From: Pseudomonadota bacterium
GTDB taxonomy: Bacteria > Myxococcota_A > UBA796 > GCA-2862545
Assembly (NCBI GenBank): GCA_023954855.1
Contig: JAGSGY010000011.1
Coordinates: 1-64,000 of the forward strand
Direction of reading: 5' to 3'
Length of the DNA: 64,000 bases
The position numbers and the translations under genes were made by a program. Shown here piece after piece: positions 52,235 to 61,137 of this stretch. The notes under the pieces are model-generated. The model was not told the origin of the DNA. It ran no database searches and was given only the letters and a program-made list of their open reading frames with translations. Within the stretch, counting starts at the first letter, position 1, and every line of letters begins with the position of its first letter.

Positions 52235-55200
52235 TGCGGCGCGTCACTCTGCTGTTGGCACTTGCGCTCGCGCTTCCCGCGGTCGCCCAGGATGTGCCGG
52301 CTCCCACAGGCTCTTCCGCCGAGAAGGTTGCGGGCTACAACGCCGAAGAGGCGGCCGCATACCGCGCTGTCAAGGAGCGCTTCGCCTCTCGTATGGCCGA
52401 GTTCGAGGCCGATACGCGCGCGTTCGTCGACCGAAAGGAAACGATCGAGCGGGACAAGCTGTCCGCGAATTACGACGGCGTGATCTCGACCCTCGAGTCC
52501 GCCGAGACCGGCCAGCGGGAACAGGCGATCACCCGCATGGAAGCCTTCCTCGAGAAGTATGCGGTGAGCGACTACCACGATCATGTCCGCTTCCGCCTGG
52601 CCGAGATGCACTTCGAACTCGCCCGCGAGACGTGGCTGACCGAGGGTGCCGAGTTTGAGCGCCTTGCCGCCGAGCTTGGATTTGACCGCCTCGATGAGCT
52701 CCCGCCAGAGCCGAAGGTCGATTTCTCTCGGTCGCTGGGGCTGTACGAAGAGATCTTGGCTGCGAATGCCGACCGCCCCACTGACCAAAAGTACCAGTTC
52801 ATGGACGGCGTCCACTACATGATGGGCTGGTGCTACAACGAGCCCAACGCCGCTCAGTACGACGAAGACACGTCGCTCGTCTCGTACAGTGCTCTGGTCG
52901 ATGGGTATCCGGATTCGGGCCTAGCGGATCCCGCGCACCTCTTCATCGGCAACTTCCACTTCGACCGCAACGATCTCGGTCCGGCGCTGGAGCACTACCA
53001 GGCTGTCTTCGATAAGGGCTCCGAGGGCGACTACTACATTGCGTCCCTCTACCAGCTGGCTTGGGCCTTCTACAAGCAGGCCAATGAGCCTGAGGAGTAC
53101 GACCAGGCCCTCGACATGTTCGCTCAGGTACTTGATGACTCCGAGATCTCGCTTCGCGAGAGTGGGCGCGAGTCCGAGTACGCTCCGGACGCCATCAAGT
53201 ACATGGCGATCTCGATCTCTGACATCGGCGACAAGATGGGCGAGGACCCAGTCGCGGTGGCCCAGGGCTATTTCTCGCGTAGCACCCCGGGCTCCTATGA
53301 GCGGGACGTTTACGTCGAGCTGGGCGAGGTGCTTACGCAACAGGCTCGTTGGGAAGAGGCCATCGCGGTCTACCGCCATCTCCAGAATGAACCTCGTTGG
53401 GCCGAGAGCGCTGAGAACCCAGACTGGCAGATGAAGATTGTGCGGCTCTGGCTGCAGCCCGAGCCCCCGGACCTCGCGGCATCCGCGGCGGCGCGGATCG
53501 AGCTGACCGAGCGCTACGCTGACGGCTCAGATTGGTGGGTGTCGAACCGGAGCAACCCCGAGGCGCTCGCCACGGCTCGGGCCTACATCGAGGCATCGCT
53601 GGCCGACGTAGCCATCGAGTACCGCCTCAATGCGGACAAGACGGGCAACCCAGACGACTACTCGCTCGCAGCTGCGAAGTTCCGCGAGTACATGGACAAG
53701 TTCCCGATCTCCGACGACTACTACCAGATTCAGTGGTACCTGTCGGACACCCTGTACCGGGGTGGCTTCCACGACGAGGCCTTGGCTGAGAACGCCGACC
53801 TGATCCGTACCCAGCGCGCGCACGACTACGGCGACGCGGCCACCTACTTCTCCATGGACGCGACCCTTTCGTTGCTCCAAGAGAACAACGCGCCCCCGAA
53901 GCTCTCGGAAGAGTTGCTCGACCCCGAACAGCGTCAGCTGGCTCTCGAGCTCAAGGGGCCGCTCTGGGTGGTTCCGCGGAAGGGCGCCGTTGAGCGCACT
54001 TACGAGGCTGGCACCAAGCAGATCAAGGTGCACTCCCTTGGCGAAGACCACGTCGACTTCATGGCGGCGGCAGACCTCGTGCTTCAGCATGAGTTCTCGG
54101 AAGAAGCCATCGAGGGACTGCCGGATTTCCAGGCCGTCCTCGCACAGCGTCGCCACAAGGTCATGTACCTGATCGGGCAGACCCTGTTCTTCCACAACCG
54201 CTACGACGAGGCTCGTCCGAGGCTCGAGAAGCTGGTTGAGGAATACCCGCAGACCAACGAAGGCGCCTTCGCCGCTGGCCTCCTAGTCACCAGCTACCAG
54301 ATCGAAGAGAACCTCGCGGAAGTGCGCCGTCTCACGACCCGCTTTGCGACGATGCAGCTCGGCGAGGATGCCGAGTTCATCGCTGCCCGTCAGGCCGAGT
54401 TCAAGAACCTGCTCGAGGGCACGGCCTTCAAGCAGGCACTCGCGTTCGTTGACGCAGACGATCGCGCCTCCGCCGCCGCGAGCTTCCTCTCCTTCACCGA
54501 GGAGTTCCCGGAGTCCGAGTACGTCCCGCTAGCGCTTTACAACTCGGCGAACAGCTATGAGCTGATCGGTGAGGCGGCCAGGGCAAACGAGCTCTTCGAA
54601 GAGTACGTGAATCGGTACCCGGACGACGACCGCTCGCGAGCCTTGTACTTCCGTATCGCCGCGAACTACGAAGCGACCTTCGAGCTCGAGAAGGCTGTCG
54701 ACTACTATGGTCGTCTGGTCCAGCGTTTCCCGGACTACACGGACACACCGAACGCGATCTACAACTCGTCGTTCCTGCTCATCGGCATGGGTGACCACGC
54801 CGGTGCAGCCAAGGGCTACATCGAGTACGCCACGAAGTACCCCGACTTGCTCGACCGTGAGGAAGTCTACTTCGAGGCTGGAAAGCAGTGGGAAGAAGTA
54901 GGGGACCGCGAAGCTCGTCGCTTCTACGAGGGCTACCTCGCGGAATGGGGCTTCTCGAACCCAGACCATGCGCTGTACGCGAAGTATTGGCTCGCACAGA
55001 TGCACCGCGACTCCGGTCGGGTCACCAAGTACCGGGCCATGATGGATGAGATCGTCGAAGACTACGACCGTCTTGTTTCCGAAGGTCTTCCCGTTCGCGC
55101 CGGCCGTGGCTATGCGGCAGGACGTGCATTCGAGTTGCTCGAAGAGGAGTACGCGACGCTGATCGCGGACAAGCTGATTCGCGACGAGGCGAAGGACGCC

Positions 55201-55659
55201 GAGCTGATCTTCCAGATCAAGCCTGGCCAAGTCGTCGAGTTCGAGAAGAAGGCCCTCGATATCGTCACTCGCTACCAGGACTTTGAGTACAGCGGCGCCG
55301 CGTTGTACTTGGCTGGCTCCGGTTATCTCTACCTTGCCGACCTGGGCTACAGCATCGAGTGCCCACGTGGCTACTCCGAGGCAGAGTGCGACCTGTTCAT
55401 GGAAGTCATCTACGCCGAGGGCTACCCGCAGTTTGATGCGGCGCAAGCCAAGGCTGTGGCCCGCTTCGAGCGGATCATCAAGACGGCGAGTGACCAGAAG
55501 CAGTACAGCGAGTGGGTGGGCAAGGCCTACGACGCGCTCAACGAGCTCGATCCCAAGGGCTACCCGGCTCTGAAGCTCGAGATTCGCGGTGAGCCCCGGG
55601 CTGCCGATGTGCCGCCGATTCTACCGGTTACTGCAGCACCCAACGAGGAGGCCAACTAA
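52234..55659 (+). CDS. Large periplasmic TPR protein (GltD/AgmU-like)
   Basis: The 1141-aa product has a signal peptide (MRRVTLLLALALALPAVAQ) and is built almost wholly of TPR-type helical hairpins (for example LFIGNFHFDRNDLGPALEHYQAVF, ALYNSANSYELIGEAARANELFEEYV, ALYFRIAANYEATFELEKAVDYYG). Length, composition and neighbours match GltD (AgmU), a periplasmic scaffold of Myxococcus gliding machinery. It overlaps both neighbours (TGATG before, TAATG after), so translation is coupled. Confidence 0.8.
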   Translation: MRRVTLLLALALALPAVAQDVPAPTGSSAEKVAGYNAEEAAAYRAVKERFASRMAEFEADTRAFVDRKETIERDKLSANYDGVISTLESAETGQREQAITRMEAFLEKYAVSDYHDHVRFRLAEMHFELARETWLTEGAEFERLAAELGFDRLDELPPEPKVDFSRSLGLYEEILAANADRPTDQKYQFMDGVHYMMGWCYNEPNAAQYDEDTSLVSYSALVDGYPDSGLADPAHLFIGNFHFDRNDLGPALEHYQAVFDKGSEGDYYIASLYQLAWAFYKQANEPEEYDQALDMFAQVLDDSEISLRESGRESEYAPDAIKYMAISISDIGDKMGEDPVAVAQGYFSRSTPGSYERDVYVELGEVLTQQARWEEAIAVYRHLQNEPRWAESAENPDWQMKIVRLWLQPEPPDLAASAAARIELTERYADGSDWWVSNRSNPEALATARAYIEASLADVAIEYRLNADKTGNPDDYSLAAAKFREYMDKFPISDDYYQIQWYLSDTLYRGGFHDEALAENADLIRTQRAHDYGDAATYFSMDATLSLLQENNAPPKLSEELLDPEQRQLALELKGPLWVVPRKGAVERTYEAGTKQIKVHSLGEDHVDFMAAADLVLQHEFSEEAIEGLPDFQAVLAQRRHKVMYLIGQTLFFHNRYDEARPRLEKLVEEYPQTNEGAFAAGLLVTSYQIEENLAEVRRLTTRFATMQLGEDAEFIAARQAEFKNLLEGTAFKQALAFVDADDRASAAASFLSFTEEFPESEYVPLALYNSANSYELIGEAARANELFEEYVNRYPDDDRSRALYFRIAANYEATFELEKAVDYYGRLVQRFPDYTDTPNAIYNSSFLLIGMGDHAGAAKGYIEYATKYPDLLDREEVYFEAGKQWEEVGDREARRFYEGYLAEWGFSNPDHALYAKYWLAQMHRDSGRVTKYRAMMDEIVEDYDRLVSEGLPVRAGRGYAAGRAFELLEEEYATLIADKLIRDEAKDAELIFQIKPGQVVEFEKKALDIVTRYQDFEYSGAALYLAGSGYLYLADLGYSIECPRGYSEAECDLFMEVIYAEGYPQFDAAQAKAVARFERIIKTASDQKQYSEWVGKAYDALNELDPKGYPALKLEIRGEPRAADVPPILPVTAAPNEEAN

Positions 55660-56981
55660 TGCGCACTCTCGCTTCATTGGCCCTTCTTGGAATGGTCGCC
55701 TGCGGTCCGAAGAACGGCGGCGTCGAGAGTCCTGCGGCCACGCCGGCTGAAGAGCCGGCGGCGTCCGCACCGGACGAAGGCGGCACGACCCCCGAACCTG
55801 CGCCAGCAGCACCGACCTCCGAGTCCGTGTCCAAGGCGGACGCGGCGGCGTACGACAAGATCAACGAGGCTGTGGCGCTGCTCGACCCCGGGAAGAACAA
55901 TCACAACCCGGCGGGCGCAAAGACAATTCTGTCCCAGGTCATTGCCTCGAACCCCGATATCGCCACTGCCCACCTGAACATGGGAGTCGCTAAGCACCAG
56001 ATGGGCGACCTGGCCGGTGCTCGCTCCAGCTACATGTCCGCTGGCGACTTGGACAGAGAACTGTCCTTCGTACCTCTGTACATGGGGCGCTTGCAGGAAC
56101 AAGCTGGGCGTCCGGATCTTGCTCTTGCGCAGTACAAGGCCGCAGTGGAGAAGTCGCCGAACGACATCATTCTCCGCGAGGCGCTCGTCGGTGGCCTCGT
56201 CCAAGCAGGTGAGATCGATGAGGCCATCCGGCAGGCCAAGGATGCCCTCAAGGTGAATACGCAGAGCGTTCAGCTCTACAACAGCCTTGGGCTGGCCTAT
56301 CTACAGAAGGGCGAGATCGCGCTTGCGCGCTTCGTCTTCGAGAAGGCACGCAACACGGTCGAGGGAGCGGACGAGAGCGCGGCAATCCACGCCAATCTCG
56401 GACGAGTCCTGCGCCAACAGGAAGACCTGCCGAACGCACGGTTCCATCTCACGAAGTCGGTCGAGCTCGACGAACGCTACCTCCCTGGTCTCGTCTTCCT
56501 GTCGGACCTCTACCTAGAGGACCGGAACTACGGTGATGCCGTTGGTCTCCTCGAGAAGGCCAAGGCGCTCGACGGACGGAACTTCTGGATTCTGCTCAAC
56601 CTCGGTATCGCCTACCGAGGCACCGATGAGTTCGACAAGGCAGAAGCTGCCTACGAAGAGGCCATGAAGGTCGACGCCGAGAACCCGGCGCCGATGTTCA
56701 ACATGGGCATTCTCGATGGCGACTATCGCAAAGACTACGGCAAGGGCATCAAAGCGCTTCAGTCGTACATCGACATGGGCGGCGAACGGGCCGATGTCGC
56801 TGCGAAGTACATCGAGGGACTCGAGAAAGAGAAGCGTCGCGCCGAGCGGCGCCGTCAGCGAGAAGAGCAGCGCAAGCAGGCTGAGGCCGAGGCCGCAGAG
56901 CGGCAGCGTTTGCTTGAACAGGAAGCTGCCCAGGGTGGGGGAGAGGAGACTCCCGCACCCGCACCTGAAGGAGGCGAGTGA
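55659..56981 (+). CDS. TPR lipoprotein (GltE/AglT-like)
   Basis: The 440-aa product starts MRTLASLALLGMVACG, a plausible though non-standard lipobox, followed by a Pro/Glu/Ala linker and about eight TPRs (DIATAHLNMGVAKHQMGDLAGARSSYM, VQLYNSLGLAYLQKGEIALARFVFE, FWILLNLGIAYRGTDEFDKAEAAYEEAM). The tail is a charged coiled coil. GltE (AglT) of Myxococcus is a TPR outer-membrane lipoprotein next to GltD, the same order as here. The stop overlaps the next start (TGATG). Confidence 0.82.
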   Translation: MRTLASLALLGMVACGPKNGGVESPAATPAEEPAASAPDEGGTTPEPAPAAPTSESVSKADAAAYDKINEAVALLDPGKNNHNPAGAKTILSQVIASNPDIATAHLNMGVAKHQMGDLAGARSSYMSAGDLDRELSFVPLYMGRLQEQAGRPDLALAQYKAAVEKSPNDIILREALVGGLVQAGEIDEAIRQAKDALKVNTQSVQLYNSLGLAYLQKGEIALARFVFEKARNTVEGADESAAIHANLGRVLRQQEDLPNARFHLTKSVELDERYLPGLVFLSDLYLEDRNYGDAVGLLEKAKALDGRNFWILLNLGIAYRGTDEFDKAEAAYEEAMKVDAENPAPMFNMGILDGDYRKDYGKGIKALQSYIDMGGERADVAAKYIEGLEKEKRRAERRRQREEQRKQAEAEAAERQRLLEQEAAQGGGEETPAPAPEGGE

Positions 56982-57223
56982 TGAAGCGCATTGCCCTCGC
57001 GATCGTCGTCATAGTGAGCACGCTCTCCGTCTGGTCTAGCTCCGATGCCGAGGCTGCTCGGAAGCGCATCAGCTTCGAGGAGACTCAGATCACGGCTGAG
57101 GTGCAGAAGCCTCAGGTTGCCGTCTTCATCAGTCGGGAAAACCTCCACAAGGGGTATCGACTGGAGCTCCGCGAGAGCTTCATTCCTCGCATTCTCGAGA
57201 GCGTCGAGCGCGCTCCCTTCTAG
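56981..57223 (+). CDS. Small exported protein of the Agl/Glt-like locus
   Basis: The 80-aa product has a signal peptide (MKRIALAIVVIVSTLSVWSSSDAEA) and a short mature part (ISFEETQITAEVQKPQVAVF). GAAGGAGG precedes the ATG at 56981, which overlaps the upstream stop. It closes the TPR part of the locus; a 257-base gap with probable regulatory sites follows before the motor genes. No function is assigned. Confidence 0.75.
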   Translation: MKRIALAIVVIVSTLSVWSSSDAEAARKRISFEETQITAEVQKPQVAVFISRENLHKGYRLELRESFIPRILESVERAPF

Positions 57224-57244
57224 TCTTCGGTCGTAGCGCTGCGC

Positions 57245-57383
57245 GATCGTCAGCCCACCGGTGATCGTCATTGAGGCACACCTTGCTTCCCCTTGACGAA
57301 CCGACGTGGCCTGATGTGGTCGATAGAAGCGGCAAACCCGTCCGTCAGTAAGCTCTGACAGGCTCCTGACGATCCCATACTCA
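57245..57383 (+). promoter_or_regulatory. Candidate promoter and repeated 8-mers before the motor genes
   Basis: GATCGTCA occurs at 57245-57252 and 57263-57270 (18-base period) and inverted, as TGACGATC, at 57367-57374. The inverted copy lies inside a possible promoter, CTGACA (57355-57360) and TACTCA (57378-57383) with a 17-base spacer. These could be binding sites of a repressor that controls the TolQ/ExbD-like genes; this is inference. Confidence 0.4.
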
Positions 57384-57480
57384 CCAAAACCGGCCCGGTC
57401 GTTTACAGTCCCCGGGTCCTGCAATCCGCCCTCACCGGTCAGACCGGGTGGGGGAGATAAACCCAGCGGAGTCTCACGAC

Positions 57481-58140
57481 ATGATCAACCCCATCACCAT
57501 GTTCCAGGACGGCGGTCCGTTCATGTACTTCATCCTCATCGCGGCTGTGTTCGCGATGGCGATTGCATTTGAGCGGCTGTTCTACATCTTCTTCCGCGCC
57601 AACATCAACGCAACCGCGTTCATGGCGCAGGTCCAGAAGCTGATCATGGCCAACAACATCGACCGCGCGATCAAGCTCTGCAACGCAGAGCCGCACGCTG
57701 CTCTCCCCAAGGTTGTCAAGGCCGGCCTCACCCGCGCCAACCGCACCGAGAAGGAGATTGAGAACGCGATCGACGAGGCGACCCTCGAGGTCGGCCCGAT
57801 CCTCAACAAGCGCACCGGCTACCTGTCGATGCTCGCCAACGTTGCAACGCTGCTCGGCCTGCTCGGAACCATCATGGGTCTGATTCAGGCTTTCGAGGCT
57901 GTGGCCCATGCCTCCGCCGAGATGAAGCAGACGCTGCTGGCTGCCGGTATCTCCGTCGCCATGTACACCACCGCTGGTGGTCTGGTCGTCGCTATCCCGA
58001 CCCTCATCCTGCACGCCATCGTCTTGGCGCGTACCAACAAGATCCTCGACGACATTGACCAGTACGGTCTCAAGACGGTGAACCTGCTCACCGCTCGTCG
58101 TCGCGGCGGTCTCAAGGAAGAGGTTGCGGCAGAGGCCTAG
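57481..58140 (+). CDS. TolQ/ExbB/MotA-family proton channel protein (AglR-like)
   Basis: The 219-aa product has one N-terminal helix (FMYFILIAAVFAMAIAFERLFYIFF), a cytoplasmic domain and two C-terminal helices containing TLLGLLGTIMGLIQAF and GISVAMYTTAGGLVVAIPTLILHAIV, the conserved TolQ/ExbB core. With its two ExbD-like partners it would form a proton-driven motor like AglRQS, which powers gliding and spore-coat export in Myxococcus. The ATG at 57481 is preferred over an in-frame GTG at 57448 because it gives the family's usual N-terminus. Confidence 0.92.
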   Translation: MINPITMFQDGGPFMYFILIAAVFAMAIAFERLFYIFFRANINATAFMAQVQKLIMANNIDRAIKLCNAEPHAALPKVVKAGLTRANRTEKEIENAIDEATLEVGPILNKRTGYLSMLANVATLLGLLGTIMGLIQAFEAVAHASAEMKQTLLAAGISVAMYTTAGGLVVAIPTLILHAIVLARTNKILDDIDQYGLKTVNLLTARRRGGLKEEVAAEA

Positions 58141-58196
58141 GCCTTTAACCGCACTGTTCGCCCGCCGACCTCCCCACCGGTCATTGGAGCCACTCT

Positions 58197-58742
58197 ATGG
58201 CTAAGAAGCGACTCGGAACTGCTGAGGAATTGAACCTGGTTCCTATCATGAACCTGGTCACCATCCTCATCCCGTTCCTTCTGATGGCAGCACAGTTCAT
58301 CAGCTTGGCTGTCATCGACTCAACCTTGCCCGCTATCGGCCCACCACAGCCGCCTAGTGAGCAAGAAGATGACGACCCGCCGCTGAGTCTGTCCGTGATG
58401 ATCACGGATGAGGGCTTCACGGTGAAGGGCAGTGGCATCGACGAGATCGTCGGCGCCAGTGAAGACGAAGGCGAAGAAGCCGGACCGACCATTCCCTGCA
58501 CCGTGCAGGGCTGTCCGACTCCCGACACCTACAACGTCGCCGAGCTGACCCGCATGCTGACTGAGATCAAGGACCTTCCGGGCAATGAGGATGAAGAAAA
58601 CGTCATCCTCGTCCCCGAGTCACGGGTTCCGTACGAGGTCCTGGTCTTGACCATGGACTCCGCGCGTAACGATCCTTCGCAGAAGGTCGATGGCAAGTCC
58701 CGCATCCTTTTCCCCTTCGTCGTCATCGCCGGCGGCGCGTGA
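58197..58742 (+). CDS. ExbD/TolR-family protein lacking the key aspartate
   Basis: The 181-aa product has the ExbD/TolR layout: a basic N-terminus, one membrane helix (LNLVPIMNLVTILIPFLLM) and a periplasmic domain. In TolR, ExbD and AglQ the helix holds an Asp that carries the proton; the aligned residue here is Asn19 (the PIMNLV segment). An acidic insert (GASEDEGEEAG) and a CTVQGCP pair follow. It sits between the AglR-like gene and a second ExbD-like gene that keeps the Asp. It is probably a structural or regulatory subunit of the motor. Confidence 0.9.
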   Translation: MAKKRLGTAEELNLVPIMNLVTILIPFLLMAAQFISLAVIDSTLPAIGPPQPPSEQEDDDPPLSLSVMITDEGFTVKGSGIDEIVGASEDEGEEAGPTIPCTVQGCPTPDTYNVAELTRMLTEIKDLPGNEDEENVILVPESRVPYEVLVLTMDSARNDPSQKVDGKSRILFPFVVIAGGA

Positions 58743-58757
58743 TTCTGGGAGCACAGA

Positions 58758-59291
58758 ATGGCTAAGAAAAAGGGACGTCGTCCTACAGTCGAGGGTGAGC
58801 TCAGCATCACCTCGATGATGGACATGATGACCATCATTCTCGTCTTCCTCCTGAAGAGCTACTCCACCGAGGACATCTCGGTGAAGGCTTCGGATGACCT
58901 CGAGATCCCCCTGTCGTCGGCCAAAAAGCCGCCGCGTCTGGCGGTCAACCTTGTTGTCACCCGCTCTCAGGTTCTCGTTGACTCGGTTCCGGTGCTCTCG
59001 CTTGAGCGCGTCCCGGACGAGGAGACTGGCGAAGAGATCGTGCGTGTTCCCGAGGATGAGAAGAAGGGCCAGATGGTCTCGAAGCTCTACGACCGTCTCC
59101 TTGAGAAGGCGGAGTATGCCGAGGAGCTGAGCCAGCGCGCTGGCACCGAGGACTCCGAGTTCAAGGGACAGATTCTTCTCCAGTGCGATCGTCGACTTCC
59201 GTTCAACGTCATCCGTGAGGTCATGTACACCGCGGGTCAGGCAAAGTTCGGCGAGTTCAAGTTTGTCGTCATCCAGGGTGGCGAAGGCTGA
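58758..59291 (+). CDS. ExbD/TolR-family motor subunit
   Basis: The 177-aa product has a basic N-terminus (MAKKKGRRPTVEGE), one membrane helix (LSITSMMDMMTIILVFLLK) that keeps the proton-carrying Asp22, and a periplasmic domain ending FKFVVIQGGEG as in AglQ/AglS and TolR. It starts 16 bases after the first ExbD-like gene. A strong terminator follows, which ends the three-gene motor unit. Confidence 0.92.
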   Translation: MAKKKGRRPTVEGELSITSMMDMMTIILVFLLKSYSTEDISVKASDDLEIPLSSAKKPPRLAVNLVVTRSQVLVDSVPVLSLERVPDEETGEEIVRVPEDEKKGQMVSKLYDRLLEKAEYAEELSQRAGTEDSEFKGQILLQCDRRLPFNVIREVMYTAGQAKFGEFKFVVIQGGEG

Positions 59292-59310
59292 TTCGCACCA
59301 GCTGAAGCTG

Positions 59311-59350
59311 AAGTCCGCCGTAGCCTCGCTGCGGCGGACTTTGTTTTTTC
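59311..59350 (+). terminator. Intrinsic terminator after the motor genes
   Basis: AAGTCCGCCG and CGGCGGACTT form a perfect 10-bp stem with an 11-base loop, followed by TTGTTTTTTC. It separates the motor genes from the transducer gene, which therefore needs its own promoter or read-through. Confidence 0.9.
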
Positions 59351-59683
59351 TATGATGCTCAATGATGAGCAGCGTTTGGGTCGGCACGTAAGCCAGCCGT
59401 TTTGGTGGATTCCTGCGGGGTTTGGCGGCGTTCAGTCGATGCTTCGCCAGCCGGGTGCCACCGGGCTAGTCTACGTTCCGTATTTCGGCAGACCTTTGCT
59501 TGTCAGCCGCCCCTTCCAAGTCTATTCTCGCCCTGCCTTTGGTCTGTTTTCAAAGGCGCAGTGGCCCTGCAATTCCCCATGACTGACGCTGCTCTCACAA
59601 CCTGTGAACCTTTTCGGTTCACGATGGTCAGAGTGGCTAGGCGTCAGAAGGCGCTGGGGAACCAGGCATCGGAGTCCTGATCG
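59351..59683. other. Structured, A/T-richer leader before the GltG-like gene
   Basis: No convincing protein-coding frame is present in these 333 bases. Two inverted repeats stand out: GCCTTTG-N9-CAAAGGC (59535-59557) and GTGAACC-TTTTC-GGTTCAC (59604-59622). They could be operators or leader hairpins. A 33-codon frame from 59578 to 59680 ends just before the next gene but has no clear ribosome-binding site. GGAG at 59671 is the likely ribosome-binding site of the next gene. Confidence 0.5.
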
Positions 59684-61042
59684 ATGGCAGCGCAGGCCAA
59701 TAAAGAAAAGAAGAAGGTGCTCCGGATCGGCGTGATCCAGGGCGGCAAGCTCGTGCAGCAGCGCCTGATTCCCTCTGGTGAGTCCGTTACCATTGGCGAG
59801 AGCGCCAAGGCGACCTTCGTCTTTCCGAAGACGGGGCTCCCGCGGGCTGAATACCCTCTGTTTGTGCACCGGAAGGGCGACTACGTCCTGAACTTCACCG
59901 AGGGCATGAAGGGCAAGATCTCTTCTGGCGGCGTCGCGGTGACCCTGGCGAAGCTCCGGAGTGACCCGGGTGTGGCGCACCAGGGTGGTAGCTGGCGCCT
60001 CGGGCTCACGAACCAGGACCGTGGAAAGGTCGCTGTCGGCGATGTGACCGTGCTGTTCCAGTTCGTTCCGCCTCCGCCGGTACAGGCTGTCCAGCCGCTT
60101 AAGGCCATGGACTTCCGTCCCAGGCTTCTCGAAGATGACGATCCAGTCTTTCTCGGGTTCTTGGGTGTTTGGTGCGCGCTTGCGCTGATTCTTCTCGTGT
60201 TCGTCTACGTGTCAGATCCGCCGGAGTACACGCTCGAAGAGATGCCGGATCGCTTCACCAAGATCGTGCTTCAGCCCGAAGCACCCGAGGTCGAGCCTGA
60301 AGAGGCGGAAGAAACCGAAGAGGTCGACGAGAACGCGGAGGCTGCCGAGGCTGAAGAGGCCGAGCCCGAAGAGGTCGAGCCCGAAGAGCCGAAGGAGCCG
60401 AAGTCGGTCGAAGAGGTTGCTGCCGACCAGCAGCAGCAGATCGAAGAGCTCAAGGAAAAGAGCCTACTCCTCAAGATGCTCACCACTCGTAGTGAGCATG
60501 GTGTGGGCACTGCCGAGGACGCCTTCGCCGAGGGCGACGCGGGGATTGGCGATCTCGACGCGGCGCTGGAAGGCGTCGGAGGTGTTGAGATGGCTACCGG
60601 CGAGAACGGTGGCATTCGCGGCGGCACCGGCACCACCGAAGACGCTGACATCGGCGTGGTCGGTCGGGCAGGCGGCGGCTCGTCGGATCTCGGAGACGGT
60701 CCGTCGACGACGATCAAGGGCTCCGTGGCTTCAGGCACTGTCGACGCTGGCGACCTCGAGGACGGAGATCTCATCCGTCGCACGATCAGCAAGAACCAAG
60801 GTGCGCTGACGTACTGCTATGAGCAGCGTCTCCGTCAGAATCCCTCCCTCTCTGGACGCGTGGAAGTCGAGTGGGCCATCCGCCAAGGACGCCCCACGGG
60901 AATCTCGGTCTTCGCCAACTCGACGGGTGACGACGCGTTTGGTGAGTGCATTGTCGGCAAGATCGCGCGCTGGCGCTTCGATGGCGTAGACACCGATGGT
61001 GACCTCGTCAGCGCTCCGTTCGTGTTCTCTCCGAAGAACTAG
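59684..61042 (+). CDS. FHA-like/TonB-like transmembrane transducer (GltG-like)
   Basis: The 452-aa product has an N-terminal cytoplasmic domain (VLRIGVIQGGKLVQQRLI, SVTIGESAKATFVFP, a pattern like FHA), one membrane helix (FLGVWCALALILLVFVYV), a long acidic Glu/Pro repeat region and a Gly-rich stretch. The C-terminal domain (ISKNQGALTYCYEQRLRQNPSLSGRVEVEW ... CIVGKIARWRF) matches the AgmX/PglI-type C-terminal domain of gliding transducers. GltG of Myxococcus has the same order of parts. It would link the motor to the outer membrane. Confidence 0.85.
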   Translation: MAAQANKEKKKVLRIGVIQGGKLVQQRLIPSGESVTIGESAKATFVFPKTGLPRAEYPLFVHRKGDYVLNFTEGMKGKISSGGVAVTLAKLRSDPGVAHQGGSWRLGLTNQDRGKVAVGDVTVLFQFVPPPPVQAVQPLKAMDFRPRLLEDDDPVFLGFLGVWCALALILLVFVYVSDPPEYTLEEMPDRFTKIVLQPEAPEVEPEEAEETEEVDENAEAAEAEEAEPEEVEPEEPKEPKSVEEVAADQQQQIEELKEKSLLLKMLTTRSEHGVGTAEDAFAEGDAGIGDLDAALEGVGGVEMATGENGGIRGGTGTTEDADIGVVGRAGGGSSDLGDGPSTTIKGSVASGTVDAGDLEDGDLIRRTISKNQGALTYCYEQRLRQNPSLSGRVEVEWAIRQGRPTGISVFANSTGDDAFGECIVGKIARWRFDGVDTDGDLVSAPFVFSPKN

Positions 61043-61137
61043 GTCAGACCCTTCGGTTGGCCGGTCCAAGGCGTTGCTTGACGGTGATGCCTCGGAGCGG
61101 GTACGAAGGAAGTGGTGCCATCCCTCTGGAGAACCCG

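Noticed and set aside
59352-59582. 76-codon frame after the motor terminator
   Set aside because: It has no ribosome-binding site, no recognised domain, and overlaps an inverted repeat; it is treated as non-coding leader.
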